From contig DDCV01000172.1 in the NCBI GenBank assembly GCA_002335845.1, positions 3,051 to 27,713 of the forward strand: a stretch of DNA of 24,663 nt, read 5' to 3'. Source of the stretch: Rickettsiales bacterium UBA1997. GTDB lineage: Bacteria; Pseudomonadota; Alphaproteobacteria; Rickettsiales; UBA1997. A model generated the notes under the pieces. The model was given only the letters and a program-made list of their open reading frames with translations, made no database searches and was not told where the DNA came from. The position numbers were made by a program, and so were the translations under genes. Positions 15,840 to 23,170 of this stretch are shown piece after piece (within the stretch, counting starts at the first letter, position 1; each line of letters starts with the position of its first letter).

Positions 15840-16696
15840 TAATTAATGGCTTTTAAATTCTTAATAAAATTTTCTCTTATTTGAAAAAAATCCTTAGCTT
15901 TAGGGAAATAATAGTAAGGAGGCAAAGAATGTTCAATGGCAAGATTGCCACTTAAATTATTTTTAAGAACAGTAAATATTGGATATCTAGCATTATAGCC
16001 GCTAGCAATAACATTAAAGAATTTTAATTCCTTACCAAAATCTACTTTGCCTTTTAGATGCTTCTTTAAATCAAATTTATAGACTGAGTTATAATAAATT
16101 TTATCTTGCTGCTTGTGTAGCAATTGACCGGATTCAGATAAAATTGATATTATAATTGGCTCTTCATTTACAGTTTTTTGCTCCATTAATGGATTTAGAG
16201 CTAAAAAATAAACTGCACACTCTACATCACTACTAGTCCAGCATTTATGATTAATTAAGTTAATTGGCGAAAATAATTTTTGATCGGGATTATATGCAAA
16301 AGCATCATAAAGTAACGAACACACTTTTTCTCGATTATTTTTATTAAAATATTTAATACCATATTCTCGAGCCATAGTTGACTCATCCTCTCTTTCTTTA
16401 TGACCCGTTACAATAATTAAATATTCTTTCGAGTAATTAAACTCAAAACCTATTTCACTTGAGTAAAGTTCACAAAATCCGTGACAAGGAATTGTTAACA
16501 AGGCCTCCTTCTTAAAAACCAATTCGCCATCATCATAGATTGATATATCGAAAACTGCCTCACCAAAATCTTTATATTCATCTCTTTTTTTATCTTCCTT
16601 AAATTCAGTTTGACCAAGGGAATTCCTGATAATTATTGAAAAATCAAGATCAAAGGAAAAACAACTTGCCAACGCAAAATTCTCTATTATTTTCAT
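15839..16696 (-). CDS. uncharacterised protein B of an inverted two-gene module
   Basis: A 285-residue protein, also unrecognised, and the first gene of the reverse-strand pair. It is predicted soluble and beta-rich. An N-terminal unit (about 17-100) includes DISIYDDGELVFKKEALL (50-67) and CHGFCELY (71-78). A second unit (about 150-258) includes CWTSSDVECAVYFLALNPL (152-170), ISILSESGQLL (183-193), SVYKFDLKKHL (204-214) and SGNLAIEHSLPP (249-260). The order of strand motifs, and the terminal Gly...His, parallel protein A, so the two look like distant paralogues. An AAGGA ribosome-binding site sits five bases before its ATG. It diverges from the methyltransferase gene at 16893. A carbohydrate-binding or glycan-modification role would be speculation. 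Confidence 0.75.
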   Translation of the reverse strand: MKIIENFALASCFSFDLDFSIIIRNSLGQTEFKEDKKRDEYKDFGEAVFDISIYDDGELVFKKEALLTIPCHGFCELYSSEIGFEFNYSKEYLIIVTGHKEREDESTMAREYGIKYFNKNNREKVCSLLYDAFAYNPDQKLFSPINLINHKCWTSSDVECAVYFLALNPLMEQKTVNEEPIIISILSESGQLLHKQQDKIYYNSVYKFDLKKHLKGKVDFGKELKFFNVIASGYNARYPIFTVLKNNLSGNLAIEHSLPPYYYFPKAKDFFQIRENFIKNLKAIN

Positions 16697-16701
16697 AAAT
16701 A

Positions 16702-16706
16702 TCCTT
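16702..16706 (-). promoter_or_regulatory. ribosome-binding site of the reverse-strand pair
   Basis: On the reverse strand AAGGA lies five bases before the ATG at 16696-16694. Most genes in this window lack a good Shine-Dalgarno site and rely on overlap or very short spacing, so a clear site here fits the first gene of a separate transcript and supports the chosen start. Confidence 0.55.
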
Positions 16707-16749
16707 GTGGTTTTTTATACATAGATCAATAAGTAAATATCACCCTTCT

Positions 16750-16782
16750 AATTAATAATTCACTTTAAGTGAATAATTAATT
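16750..16782. repeat. 33-bp near-perfect dyad, operator-like
   Basis: Two 16-base arms, AATTAATAATTCACTT and AAGTGAATAATTAATT, flank a central T at 16766. They pair at every position except one (16757 against 16775, A opposite A). A loop of one base makes it a poor RNA hairpin and no T-tract follows, so it looks more like a protein-binding dyad than a terminator. It lies between two divergent genes and overlaps by two bases the -35 hexamer of the candidate rightward promoter, where a regulator could act. Confidence 0.6.
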
Positions 16783-16810
16783 GCAAATTCAACTTCAACC
16801 TTTTTCTAAT
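16781..16810 (+). promoter_or_regulatory. candidate promoter for the methyltransferase and downstream genes
   Basis: TTGCAA (16781-16786, four of six matches to TTGACA) is followed after 18 bases by TCTAAT (16805-16810, five of six matches to TATAAT). Transcription would begin near 16817. It lies in the only divergent intergenic region of the window, next to the dyad, and could serve the rightward block from 16893. The spacing is one base longer than ideal. Confidence 0.4.
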
Positions 16811-16816
16811 TAAAAA

Positions 16817-16891
16817 ATGAAGAGACTAAAATCCATTGCTATTGGCATCATTCCAATAGTATTCTTTTTTAAAAAAATCCACAATCTTTAA
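16817..16891 (+). CDS. possible 24-residue hydrophobic peptide ORF
   Basis: An ATG at 16817 opens a 24-codon frame: basic ends (MKRLK and KKIHNL) around a hydrophobic centre (IAIGIIPIVFFF). Its TAA is separated by one base from the methyltransferase ATG, the same tight spacing as real gene pairs here. It starts close to the predicted transcription start, so a leaderless mRNA is possible. It may be a small membrane peptide, a leader peptide, or chance in AT-rich DNA. No ribosome-binding site is visible. Confidence 0.25.
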   Translation: MKRLKSIAIGIIPIVFFFKKIHNL

Positions 16892-16892
16892 A

Positions 16893-17633
16893 ATGATAGC
16901 TTTATTACTTGAGCATAAAAAAAATTTCAGGAGTAAATTTTATAGCTTTCTAACCATTGATAAGGTACTACTAGAAGCTGACCTTATAAGATATAAAAGA
17001 CTAATAAAGTCGAATAATATAGATGTTGATAAGAATCTAGAATCGATTAGATTGCTTGATTATAGCAAAGAAAATTTCGATATTCATAACCCACTATTAA
17101 CAAGAATTAATCAGATAGTTATACCTTTATCTGTTCTTAATTCCTTAGACAAGACTACTTCAAAAATTTTGTGTATCGGCTGCAGATTCGAAACTGAGCT
17201 TCTGTTGCTGGAAGGTTATGGATTTAAAAAAGAAAACATCGTCGGATTGGACACTTTTAGTTATTCTGATTGGGTAAAATGTGGCAATATGCACAAAATG
17301 GATTTTGACGATAATAGCTTTGATGTAATTTTGGCTTGCTGTGTTTTAACATATTCCACAGATTTAGATTCAGTTAGAAGTGAGTTTGCAAGAGTTCTAA
17401 AAAATGATGGAATTATTGCTATCAATTGCGATTCCACCTCAAGTGATCACATTGAAAATAAGCATCAAATTAATGATAAATACGCTTATTCTAAGAAAAA
17501 TGAAGAGATTTTTAAAGAGGCTTTCAAGAATGGAGTTGAACGAATTCCCTCGTCATCATTTCATAAATTCTTATTTTTAGACAAGGTTAAAAATAATTAT
17601 CTTGAAATAGAGTTTGATCAAAAGAATCAATAA
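16893..17633 (+). CDS. SAM-dependent methyltransferase, type 11 family
   Basis: A 246-residue class I methyltransferase. The SAM-binding glycine motif appears in a reduced form, ILCIGCRFETELLL (92-105), followed by the acidic strand end VGLDTFS (117-123). NMHKMDFDDNSFDVILACCVLTYSTD (from 132) carries the usual motif around the adenine pocket, and EFARVLKNDGIIAIN (164-178) is the helix and strand typical of Methyltransf_11. The N-terminal 90 residues are helical and not recognised. It may O-methylate a sugar or cap the glycan chain; the substrate is inferred only from the neighbourhood. It follows the divergent promoter region and is 45 bases from the next gene. Confidence 0.82.
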   Translation: MIALLLEHKKNFRSKFYSFLTIDKVLLEADLIRYKRLIKSNNIDVDKNLESIRLLDYSKENFDIHNPLLTRINQIVIPLSVLNSLDKTTSKILCIGCRFETELLLLEGYGFKKENIVGLDTFSYSDWVKCGNMHKMDFDDNSFDVILACCVLTYSTDLDSVRSEFARVLKNDGIIAINCDSTSSDHIENKHQINDKYAYSKKNEEIFKEAFKNGVERIPSSSFHKFLFLDKVKNNYLEIEFDQKNQ

Positions 17634-17678
17634 ACCTGTAGCTCTATATTTTCAATCAAAAAATAAACCATTAATTTA

Positions 17679-19094
17679 ATGTTAAATTCTTTTATAATAG
17701 GATTTTCTGAAGAATGCTCTTTTCCAGAAATTATTGAAAAGCTTGAGAAAGATTATGTAATCAAAGTTTGCGAATGGGTTGTTACAAAAAATCGTGGCAC
17801 TATTGATTTAATGGATTTTTATCATGGCAAAGAATTTCTCAAAAAAGAAATTAAGCATAGAGTGCCAAAAAAATTATATAGCGATCTTTATAAATATTTT
17901 TTTGAGTTTTGCTATGTTAATTCCAGAACTTTTTTATCGCACAAATTTAATAATAGATTAAGAGGCAATATTCATGAAGATGTTCATGAATTTAATAAGT
18001 TTTTATATCTGATTTATAGCATTTTCATAGAAAAAAGAATTGAATTAGTGTTATTTCAAGAAATTCCCCATGATGGGGCAGAGATTATTCTGTACAGAAT
18101 AGCCAAAGCGATGAATATAGAAACTGTAATTTTAGCTAACTTGCCACATTTCTGGGGTAGGACTATGATATTTAAGGACGAGCAAGATTATGGCAATTTT
18201 CATAATAATCCAAAATTGTCGGATGTTGAAAAAAAATTTGAGCTAGACTTAAAAGATTTCAAAGACGGAATCTTTTACATGAAGAATATTTTTGGTTACC
18301 AACAAAAGCTTCTTCATTTGAACGAAATGTTGAAGAAAATTAGAATTCGCTATACAATTAAACTCTTTTTTAGATTTTTAACCTCTAAAAGTAGCTTAAA
18401 TAAAACTCAATTAAAGTTAACTAATATTTTACAACAATATTATCACTGCCTTGAGTATAAGAATAATATTGAGTCGATGGTTAGTAAGCCTGACTATAGC
18501 AAAAGATATATCTACTTTGCACTGCATTTGGACCCCGAAATTCCAACAATGCCAATTCTTGCCAATGAATATACCGATCAACTTTTGGCGATTGAAGAAT
18601 TGCGACAAAAAATTCCTCAAAATATAATGATTTATGTCAAAGAAAATCCTAAACAAACTGACATTTTTAGACCACAATCTTTTTTTGATAGAATAAAGAA
18701 ATTAGAAAATGTCAAATTAGTTAATGACAATACCTATAAATTAATTGATGGCTCTTGTTTTGTGGCTACAATTTCTGGCACAGTTGGCTGGGAAGCGATA
18801 ATTAGCGGTAAGAATGTTGTGTTATTTGGTAAAAGTTGGTATCAAAACTTTTCAGGAGCCTTTCTTTTTAATAAGAATTTTAATTTCGATGAGGTTTTGA
18901 ACTACAAAATTGACAAAAAAACCCTAAATAGCTCTCTTAAAAAGTTTTTGGAAAAAACTAGTCGAGGTATGATTTATTTTGATTTTTCCAACAAGGCCAT
19001 CAAAATCACCGATATCTACCCCGAATATAATCGGAGCAAAAATATAGAATATTTAGCAAATTCGTTAAAAAAAATAATCGGTACACAAAAGTAA
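17679..19094 (+). CDS. KpsS/KpsC-like capsule polysaccharide biosynthesis protein
   Basis: A 471-residue protein. The N-terminal half (1-270) is helical, with a Rossmann-like segment around ELVLFQEIPHDGAEIILYR (122-140). The C-terminal half has the motifs of capsule-type GT-B proteins: YFALHLDPEIPTMP (279-292), MIYVKENPKQ (317-326), LVNDNTYKLI (347-356), TISGTVGWEAIISGKNVVLF (364-383). These correspond to the donor-binding region of KpsC/KpsS-type Kdo transferases and of many related 'capsular polysaccharide biosynthesis' proteins in O-antigen loci. I call the family with moderate confidence. The sugar transferred is unknown and need not be Kdo. It lies 45 bases after the methyltransferase and 21 before the aminotransferase gene. 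Confidence 0.68.
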   Translation: MLNSFIIGFSEECSFPEIIEKLEKDYVIKVCEWVVTKNRGTIDLMDFYHGKEFLKKEIKHRVPKKLYSDLYKYFFEFCYVNSRTFLSHKFNNRLRGNIHEDVHEFNKFLYLIYSIFIEKRIELVLFQEIPHDGAEIILYRIAKAMNIETVILANLPHFWGRTMIFKDEQDYGNFHNNPKLSDVEKKFELDLKDFKDGIFYMKNIFGYQQKLLHLNEMLKKIRIRYTIKLFFRFLTSKSSLNKTQLKLTNILQQYYHCLEYKNNIESMVSKPDYSKRYIYFALHLDPEIPTMPILANEYTDQLLAIEELRQKIPQNIMIYVKENPKQTDIFRPQSFFDRIKKLENVKLVNDNTYKLIDGSCFVATISGTVGWEAIISGKNVVLFGKSWYQNFSGAFLFNKNFNFDEVLNYKIDKKTLNSSLKKFLEKTSRGMIYFDFSNKAIKITDIYPEYNRSKNIEYLANSLKKIIGTQK

Positions 19095-19115
19095 TAACAT
19101 AATTTAACTTATTGC

Positions 19116-20222
19116 ATGACGCCATTTCTTAACCTAAAATCACTTAATCAAAAGCATAAAACCGAGATTATGCAAGCAATTGATCGAGTCGTCAATTCGG
19201 GTTGGTATATATTGGGGCAAGAAGTTGAAAGATTTGAAAGTGAATTTGCCAGCTATTGCGCTAGTAAATATTGCATTGGTGTGGCTAGTGGTTTGGATGC
19301 GCTAATTCTAATTCTTGAAGGTTATAAAAAATTAGGAATTTTGCAAGATGGTGATGAAATAATAGTTCCTTCCAATACCTATATCGCTACAATTTTAGCC
19401 ATTAGTAAAGCAAATTTAAAACCCATTTTGGTTGAACCAAATATTAATAGCTATAACATAAATCCTGACCTAATTGCAGAAAAAATAACCAACAAAACAA
19501 AGGCTATAATGGTGGTTCATCTTTATGGCAGAAGCGCCGAAATGATAAAAATTAATAAAATAGCAAAACAACATAATCTAAAAGTTATAGAAGATAGCGC
19601 CCAAGCTCATGGCGCAATATATAATGAACAAAAAACTGGAAATATTGGCGATGCTGCGGCTTTTAGCTTTTATCCTGGTAAAAATCTTGGTGCCTTGGGC
19701 GATGCTGGCGCCATAACTACTAGCGATGAAGATTTGGCAAAAACTGTAAAGATATTGAGAAATTATGGCTCAGAAAAAAAATATCATAATTTATATCAAG
19801 GATTTAACTCAAGATTAGATGAAATGCAGGCAGCAATTCTTGGAGTTAAGTTGAAATATATCAATGAAGAAAATCAGTCAAGAAGAGAAGTTGCTAAAAA
19901 ATATGATGAATTAATCACAAATCCATCCATCACCAAACCTCATTATCCAATTAGCGATACAAAATCTCATGTTTGGCATTTATACACAATTCGCTGCCAA
20001 AAAAGAGATGAATTGCAAAGTTATTTGCAAAATAACGAGGTTCAAACCGTAATTCACTATCCAATTCCACCCCACAAGCAAAAAGCCTATGAAGAGTTAA
20101 AAAACATATCGCTGCCAATTACAGAAAAAATTCATAATGAAATTTTGAGTTTACCAATTTACCCTAAAATGCCACCAGAAAATTATATAAAAATATCGAA
20201 TTTAATTAATAATTTTAGATAA
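19116..20222 (+). CDS. fdtB: dTDP-3-keto-6-deoxyhexose aminotransferase, FdtB/QdtB-like
   Basis: A 368-residue DegT/DnrJ/EryC1/StrS aminotransferase. [14 protein letters not shown] (28-41), [12 protein letters not shown] (56-67), [13 protein letters not shown] (84-96), [11 protein letters not shown] (157-167, Asp160) and [17 protein letters not shown] (183-199, Schiff-base Lys189) are typical of the FdtB/QdtB/TylB group that aminates C3 of dTDP-3-keto-6-deoxyhexoses. The FdtA-type cupins at 5453 and 24135 would supply the 3-keto substrate. Product stereochemistry (Fuc3N or Qui3N) depends on which isomerase feeds it. The N-acetyltransferase that usually follows (FdtC/QdtC) is not in the window unless a GNAT takes its place. 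Confidence 0.85.
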   Translation: MTPFLNLKSLNQKHKTEIMQAIDRVVNSGWYILGQEVERFESEFASYCASKYCIGVASGLDALILILEGYKKLGILQDGDEIIVPSNTYIATILAISKANLKPILVEPNINSYNINPDLIAEKITNKTKAIMVVHLYGRSAEMIKINKIAKQHNLKVIEDSAQAHGAIYNEQKTGNIGDAAAFSFYPGKNLGALGDAGAITTSDEDLAKTVKILRNYGSEKKYHNLYQGFNSRLDEMQAAILGVKLKYINEENQSRREVAKKYDELITNPSITKPHYPISDTKSHVWHLYTIRCQKRDELQSYLQNNEVQTVIHYPIPPHKQKAYEELKNISLPITEKIHNEILSLPIYPKMPPENYIKISNLINNFR

Positions 20223-20276
20223 TTTATTAAAAACCTAGCTTGTAACAATAAAATTATTTTCAATTCAAGGCATTAA

Positions 20277-21194
20277 ATGACTAAAGATTTAACAATAATA
20301 ATTGTAACCTATAATAGCTCACAAATAATTAAAAATTGTTTATCAAATATCAATTTTGATAAATATGATGTTGTTATAGTTGATAACGCCAGCTTGGATA
20401 ATACCATAAATTTGGTTAAAAGCTCCTTTTCAAAGGTAAAAATCATCAAAAGCAATAAAAATATTGGATTTAGTCGCGCCAATAATTTAGCCCTGAGGCA
20501 AGTTGTCACAAAATATTCTCTTATCTTAAATCCAGATGCCATAATCAAAGAATCCGATATTGAGCATATTTTATTTAAGATGAAGCAATATCAAAATGTT
20601 GCAACTGCCGGCCCTTTGGTGCTAGAGCAATACCCAATAAACTCAAAAGAGATAGCGACAAAACAAAAAGGAGCTGAAAAAGATTTTGCAACTATCAAAG
20701 ATAATTTTCGTCAAAAAATTGATGATGAATGCTATTTTGTTAGATTTATTATTGGGGCTGCCATATTCTTTAATATGGATTTGATGAGAAAAATTGGCTT
20801 TTTTGATGAAAATATTTTTATGTATTATGATGATGATGAAATTTGCAATAGAGTAAATAAAAATGGCTATTTTAACATGATTTCCACCAACTCTTTCGCC
20901 CTTCACATAGGAGGCGCTTCATCTAGTGGACAAGAAAAATTTAGATCAATTTACAAAAAAAACTGGCATTTAAATGGCTGGTCCAAACATTATTGGAAAC
21001 AGATTAAAAAAGGTAAATTACGCGCTAAAAGATCATCTTTTAAATTTTGTTTTAAATATGCTTTTTTAACCTTATTTTCTTTATTTGCTTTTAATAAAAA
21101 AAAATTAGCCGGCAACTTAGGTTCAATGTCGGGATCTTTTTGTTTTTTTGTTGGACTTAAATCTTTTAAAAAAAACGGCGCAGCCAGAGGATAA
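20277..21194 (+). CDS. family 2 glycosyltransferase, rhamnosyltransferase-like
   Basis: A 305-residue GT2 enzyme close in pattern to WbbL-type rhamnosyltransferases. It has LTIIIVTYNSSQIIKNCL (5-22), VVIVDNASLDNT (32-43), NKNIGFSRANNLAL (60-73), LNPDAII (84-90), then FIIGAAIFFNMDLM (157-170) and FFDENIFMYYDDDEIC (175-190), with His210 in ALHIGGASS. The C-terminus holds two hydrophobic stretches that would tie it to the membrane. The adjacent rmlD suggests dTDP-rhamnose as the donor. A weak AAGG lies six bases before the ATG. An A9 tract is present at 21096-21104. It ends four bases before rmlD. Confidence 0.87.
   Translation: MTKDLTIIIVTYNSSQIIKNCLSNINFDKYDVVIVDNASLDNTINLVKSSFSKVKIIKSNKNIGFSRANNLALRQVVTKYSLILNPDAIIKESDIEHILFKMKQYQNVATAGPLVLEQYPINSKEIATKQKGAEKDFATIKDNFRQKIDDECYFVRFIIGAAIFFNMDLMRKIGFFDENIFMYYDDDEICNRVNKNGYFNMISTNSFALHIGGASSSGQEKFRSIYKKNWHLNGWSKHYWKQIKKGKLRAKRSSFKFCFKYAFLTLFSLFAFNKKKLAGNLGSMSGSFCFFVGLKSFKKNGAARG
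21186..21191 (+). promoter_or_regulatory. ribosome-binding site deciding the rmlD start
   Basis: AGAGGA lies within the last codons of the preceding glycosyltransferase, seven bases before the ATG at 21199. It favours this ATG over the in-frame TTG at 21148, which would add 17 residues encoded entirely inside the upstream gene and lacks a ribosome-binding site. Confidence 0.55.
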
Positions 21195-21198
21195 TTAT

Positions 21199-22071
21199 AT
21201 GTCAAAACTACTACATAATAGCAAAGCCAACATTTTAATATTTGGTAAAAATGGGCAGGTTGGTAATGCGCTTTGTGACAACCTAAATAAACATGAAGAT
21301 TTTGATATTCAAAGCTATTCTAGCAAAGATGTTGATTTTGCCAATTTGCAAGATTTAGAAATTTTCTTACAAAATATCAAAGAAAAACCGAATTTCATTA
21401 TAAACGCCGCCGCCTACACCAATGTTGATAAGGCTGAAGATGAAAAGGAATTAGCAGATATAATAAATCATAAAGCAGTCGAAGTGATAGCTAAATTCTG
21501 TTCTGAAAATAACATAATATTAATGCATTATTCAACTGATTATGTTTTTGATGGCTCAGGAGATGAGCCTTTTGAGGCAAATAACACCAAAAATCTAAAA
21601 CCAATCAATCATTATGGACAAACCAAACTTGATGGTGAAAGAGCCATTATAAACTCAAATTGTAATTATGTAATCATTCGCACCTCTTGGGTTTATGATG
21701 AAAGACCAGCTAGCAAAAATTTTGTTAATACAATAAAAAGGCTAGCGCAAGAAAAAGAGGAAATAAGCATTGTTTGTGATCAAATTGGCAGTCCCACTTC
21801 AGCCACATTTATTGCCAAAAAAACACTAGATATTATAGATGTAATAAAAAACAATAATTTGATTTCAAAAAAAGATTCATCAATTAAAAACATTCTTCAT
21901 TTCATTGAAGAAGATTATATGTCTTGGCATGATTTTGCTTGCAAAATCATTGATAACATGAAGCAAAAAAATATAAAAATCTTAGTTAAAAAAATAAACC
22001 CCATCAAAACCATAGATTACAAAACAAAGGCAAAAAGACCTTTGAATTCTAGACTTTTATATTCCTCTTAA
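21199..22071 (+). CDS. rmlD: dTDP-4-dehydrorhamnose reductase
   Basis: Performs the last step of dTDP-L-rhamnose synthesis, reducing the 4-keto group with NAD(P)H. From the ATG at 21199 the protein has 290 residues, the family norm. The Rossmann motif is ILIFGKNGQVGNAL (12-25). INAAAYTNVDKAEDE (68-82) is the RmlD signature. STDYVFDG (112-119) leads to Tyr139 and Lys143 (YGQTK), the catalytic pair. IRTSWVYDE and CDQIGSPT follow as usual. Its normal partners RmlB and RmlC are not in this window. It is flanked by a rhamnosyltransferase-like GT2 and an RgpF-like gene, consistent with a rhamnose-containing glycan. Confidence 0.93.
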   Translation: MSKLLHNSKANILIFGKNGQVGNALCDNLNKHEDFDIQSYSSKDVDFANLQDLEIFLQNIKEKPNFIINAAAYTNVDKAEDEKELADIINHKAVEVIAKFCSENNIILMHYSTDYVFDGSGDEPFEANNTKNLKPINHYGQTKLDGERAIINSNCNYVIIRTSWVYDERPASKNFVNTIKRLAQEKEEISIVCDQIGSPTSATFIAKKTLDIIDVIKNNNLISKKDSSIKNILHFIEEDYMSWHDFACKIIDNMKQKNIKILVKKINPIKTIDYKTKAKRPLNSRLLYSS

Positions 22072-22096
22072 AATTCAATCAATTAACTAATTACAA

Positions 22097-23170
22097 TTGA
22101 AGAGAATAGCCATTTTTGCACATTTTGATAAACAAGATATAGTAGATGCTTATGTTATATCTTATCTTAAAGAATTAAAAAAATTTTGCGAAATAATTTT
22201 TGTATCCGATAGCAATTTGCCAGATTTGCAAATCAATAAAATTAAAAATTACTGCTTTGATTTTATCGCTCAAAAACATGAAGAATATGACTTTGGCTCC
22301 TACAAAAGAGGTCTTAATTTAATTCACAAAAAATACCCTAAAAAGCTTCAACAAAGTGATGAAATTATTTTTATAAATGATTCTTGCTACCTTTTAGGAA
22401 GTTTTAAAAAGATATTTTTAGAAATGAGTAAAAAGTCTGAAATTGATTTTTGGGGGCTGACAGATCACTGTCCAAATATACTTAAGCAAAAAGATTACCA
22501 CATACAAAGCTACTTTATAGCCTTTAGAAAAAATATCTTTTTAAATGATCTACTTCTTCATTTTATGAAAAAAGTAAAGAAGCAAGAAAATAAATGGGAC
22601 ATCATAAAACATTATGAAATTGGCTTAAGCAAATATTTGATAAGTCATAAAAAAAAGCCTTTTTGCTATTTCTCCTCAAGCGTAGTTGATAAATTTATTA
22701 CTGATAATAAAGCAAAAATTGCCAAGCGCTTAAATAATAAATACCCTCTTGCTCCTCAAAGTATTTTTGATATAAATAACTCTAATTATCTTTTTTCAGA
22801 TAAAATATATATTATGCTTACCTTAGGCCTTCCCTTAATAAAAATATCTCCCATATATAATCGTAATATAGACTACTATATGTCATATTATCACGCCACA
22901 TTGGTACAGGAATTTTCAAAATATAATATCAACAATATTATCACCAATCATCTGCGTAGAATAGACCAAAGACCAAAAAACCCAAAGGAAATTGCGTCAT
23001 TACAAAAAAAAGTAGGCAATATTTTTATTAAAAGCAGAAAATATTCTGCAGATTCTCATATTAAAGCCAAATTAACTTTTTTCTTCTTTTTTAAGATCAA
23101 AATATACAGCAATCATATGTCTTTTTTCTTTCTAAGAACTAAGCTAGCAACTTACTATTCGCATCTTTAA
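22097..23170 (+). CDS. rhamnan synthesis protein F (RgpF-like) glycosyltransferase
   Basis: A 357-residue protein with the RgpF family pattern: IAIFAHFDKQD (4-14), KHEEYDFGSYKRGLNL (60-75), DEIIFINDSCYLLG (88-101), EIDFWGLTD (115-123), and HIQSYFIAFRKN shortly after. RgpF-family proteins are involved in rhamnose-glucose or rhamnan backbone synthesis and are thought to transfer sugar in the cytoplasm. The start is TTG, directly before KRIAIFAHFD; no in-frame ATG is better placed. The C-terminal 130 residues are basic and less conserved, with a run of Phe and Lys near 328-347. It lies 25 bases after rmlD, and its TAA shares a base with the next ATG. Confidence 0.82.
   Translation: MKRIAIFAHFDKQDIVDAYVISYLKELKKFCEIIFVSDSNLPDLQINKIKNYCFDFIAQKHEEYDFGSYKRGLNLIHKKYPKKLQQSDEIIFINDSCYLLGSFKKIFLEMSKKSEIDFWGLTDHCPNILKQKDYHIQSYFIAFRKNIFLNDLLLHFMKKVKKQENKWDIIKHYEIGLSKYLISHKKKPFCYFSSSVVDKFITDNKAKIAKRLNNKYPLAPQSIFDINNSNYLFSDKIYIMLTLGLPLIKISPIYNRNIDYYMSYYHATLVQEFSKYNINNIITNHLRRIDQRPKNPKEIASLQKKVGNIFIKSRKYSADSHIKAKLTFFFFFKIKIYSNHMSFFFLRTKLATYYSHL

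Noticed and set aside
16750..16782. The dyad as a Rho-independent terminator
   Set aside because: The stem is nearly all A/T, the central loop is one base, no T-run follows, and both neighbouring genes start rather than end here.
21148..21198. Upstream TTG start for rmlD
   Set aside because: It would lie inside the preceding glycosyltransferase gene. The ATG at 21199 has a ribosome-binding site and gives the normal RmlD length.
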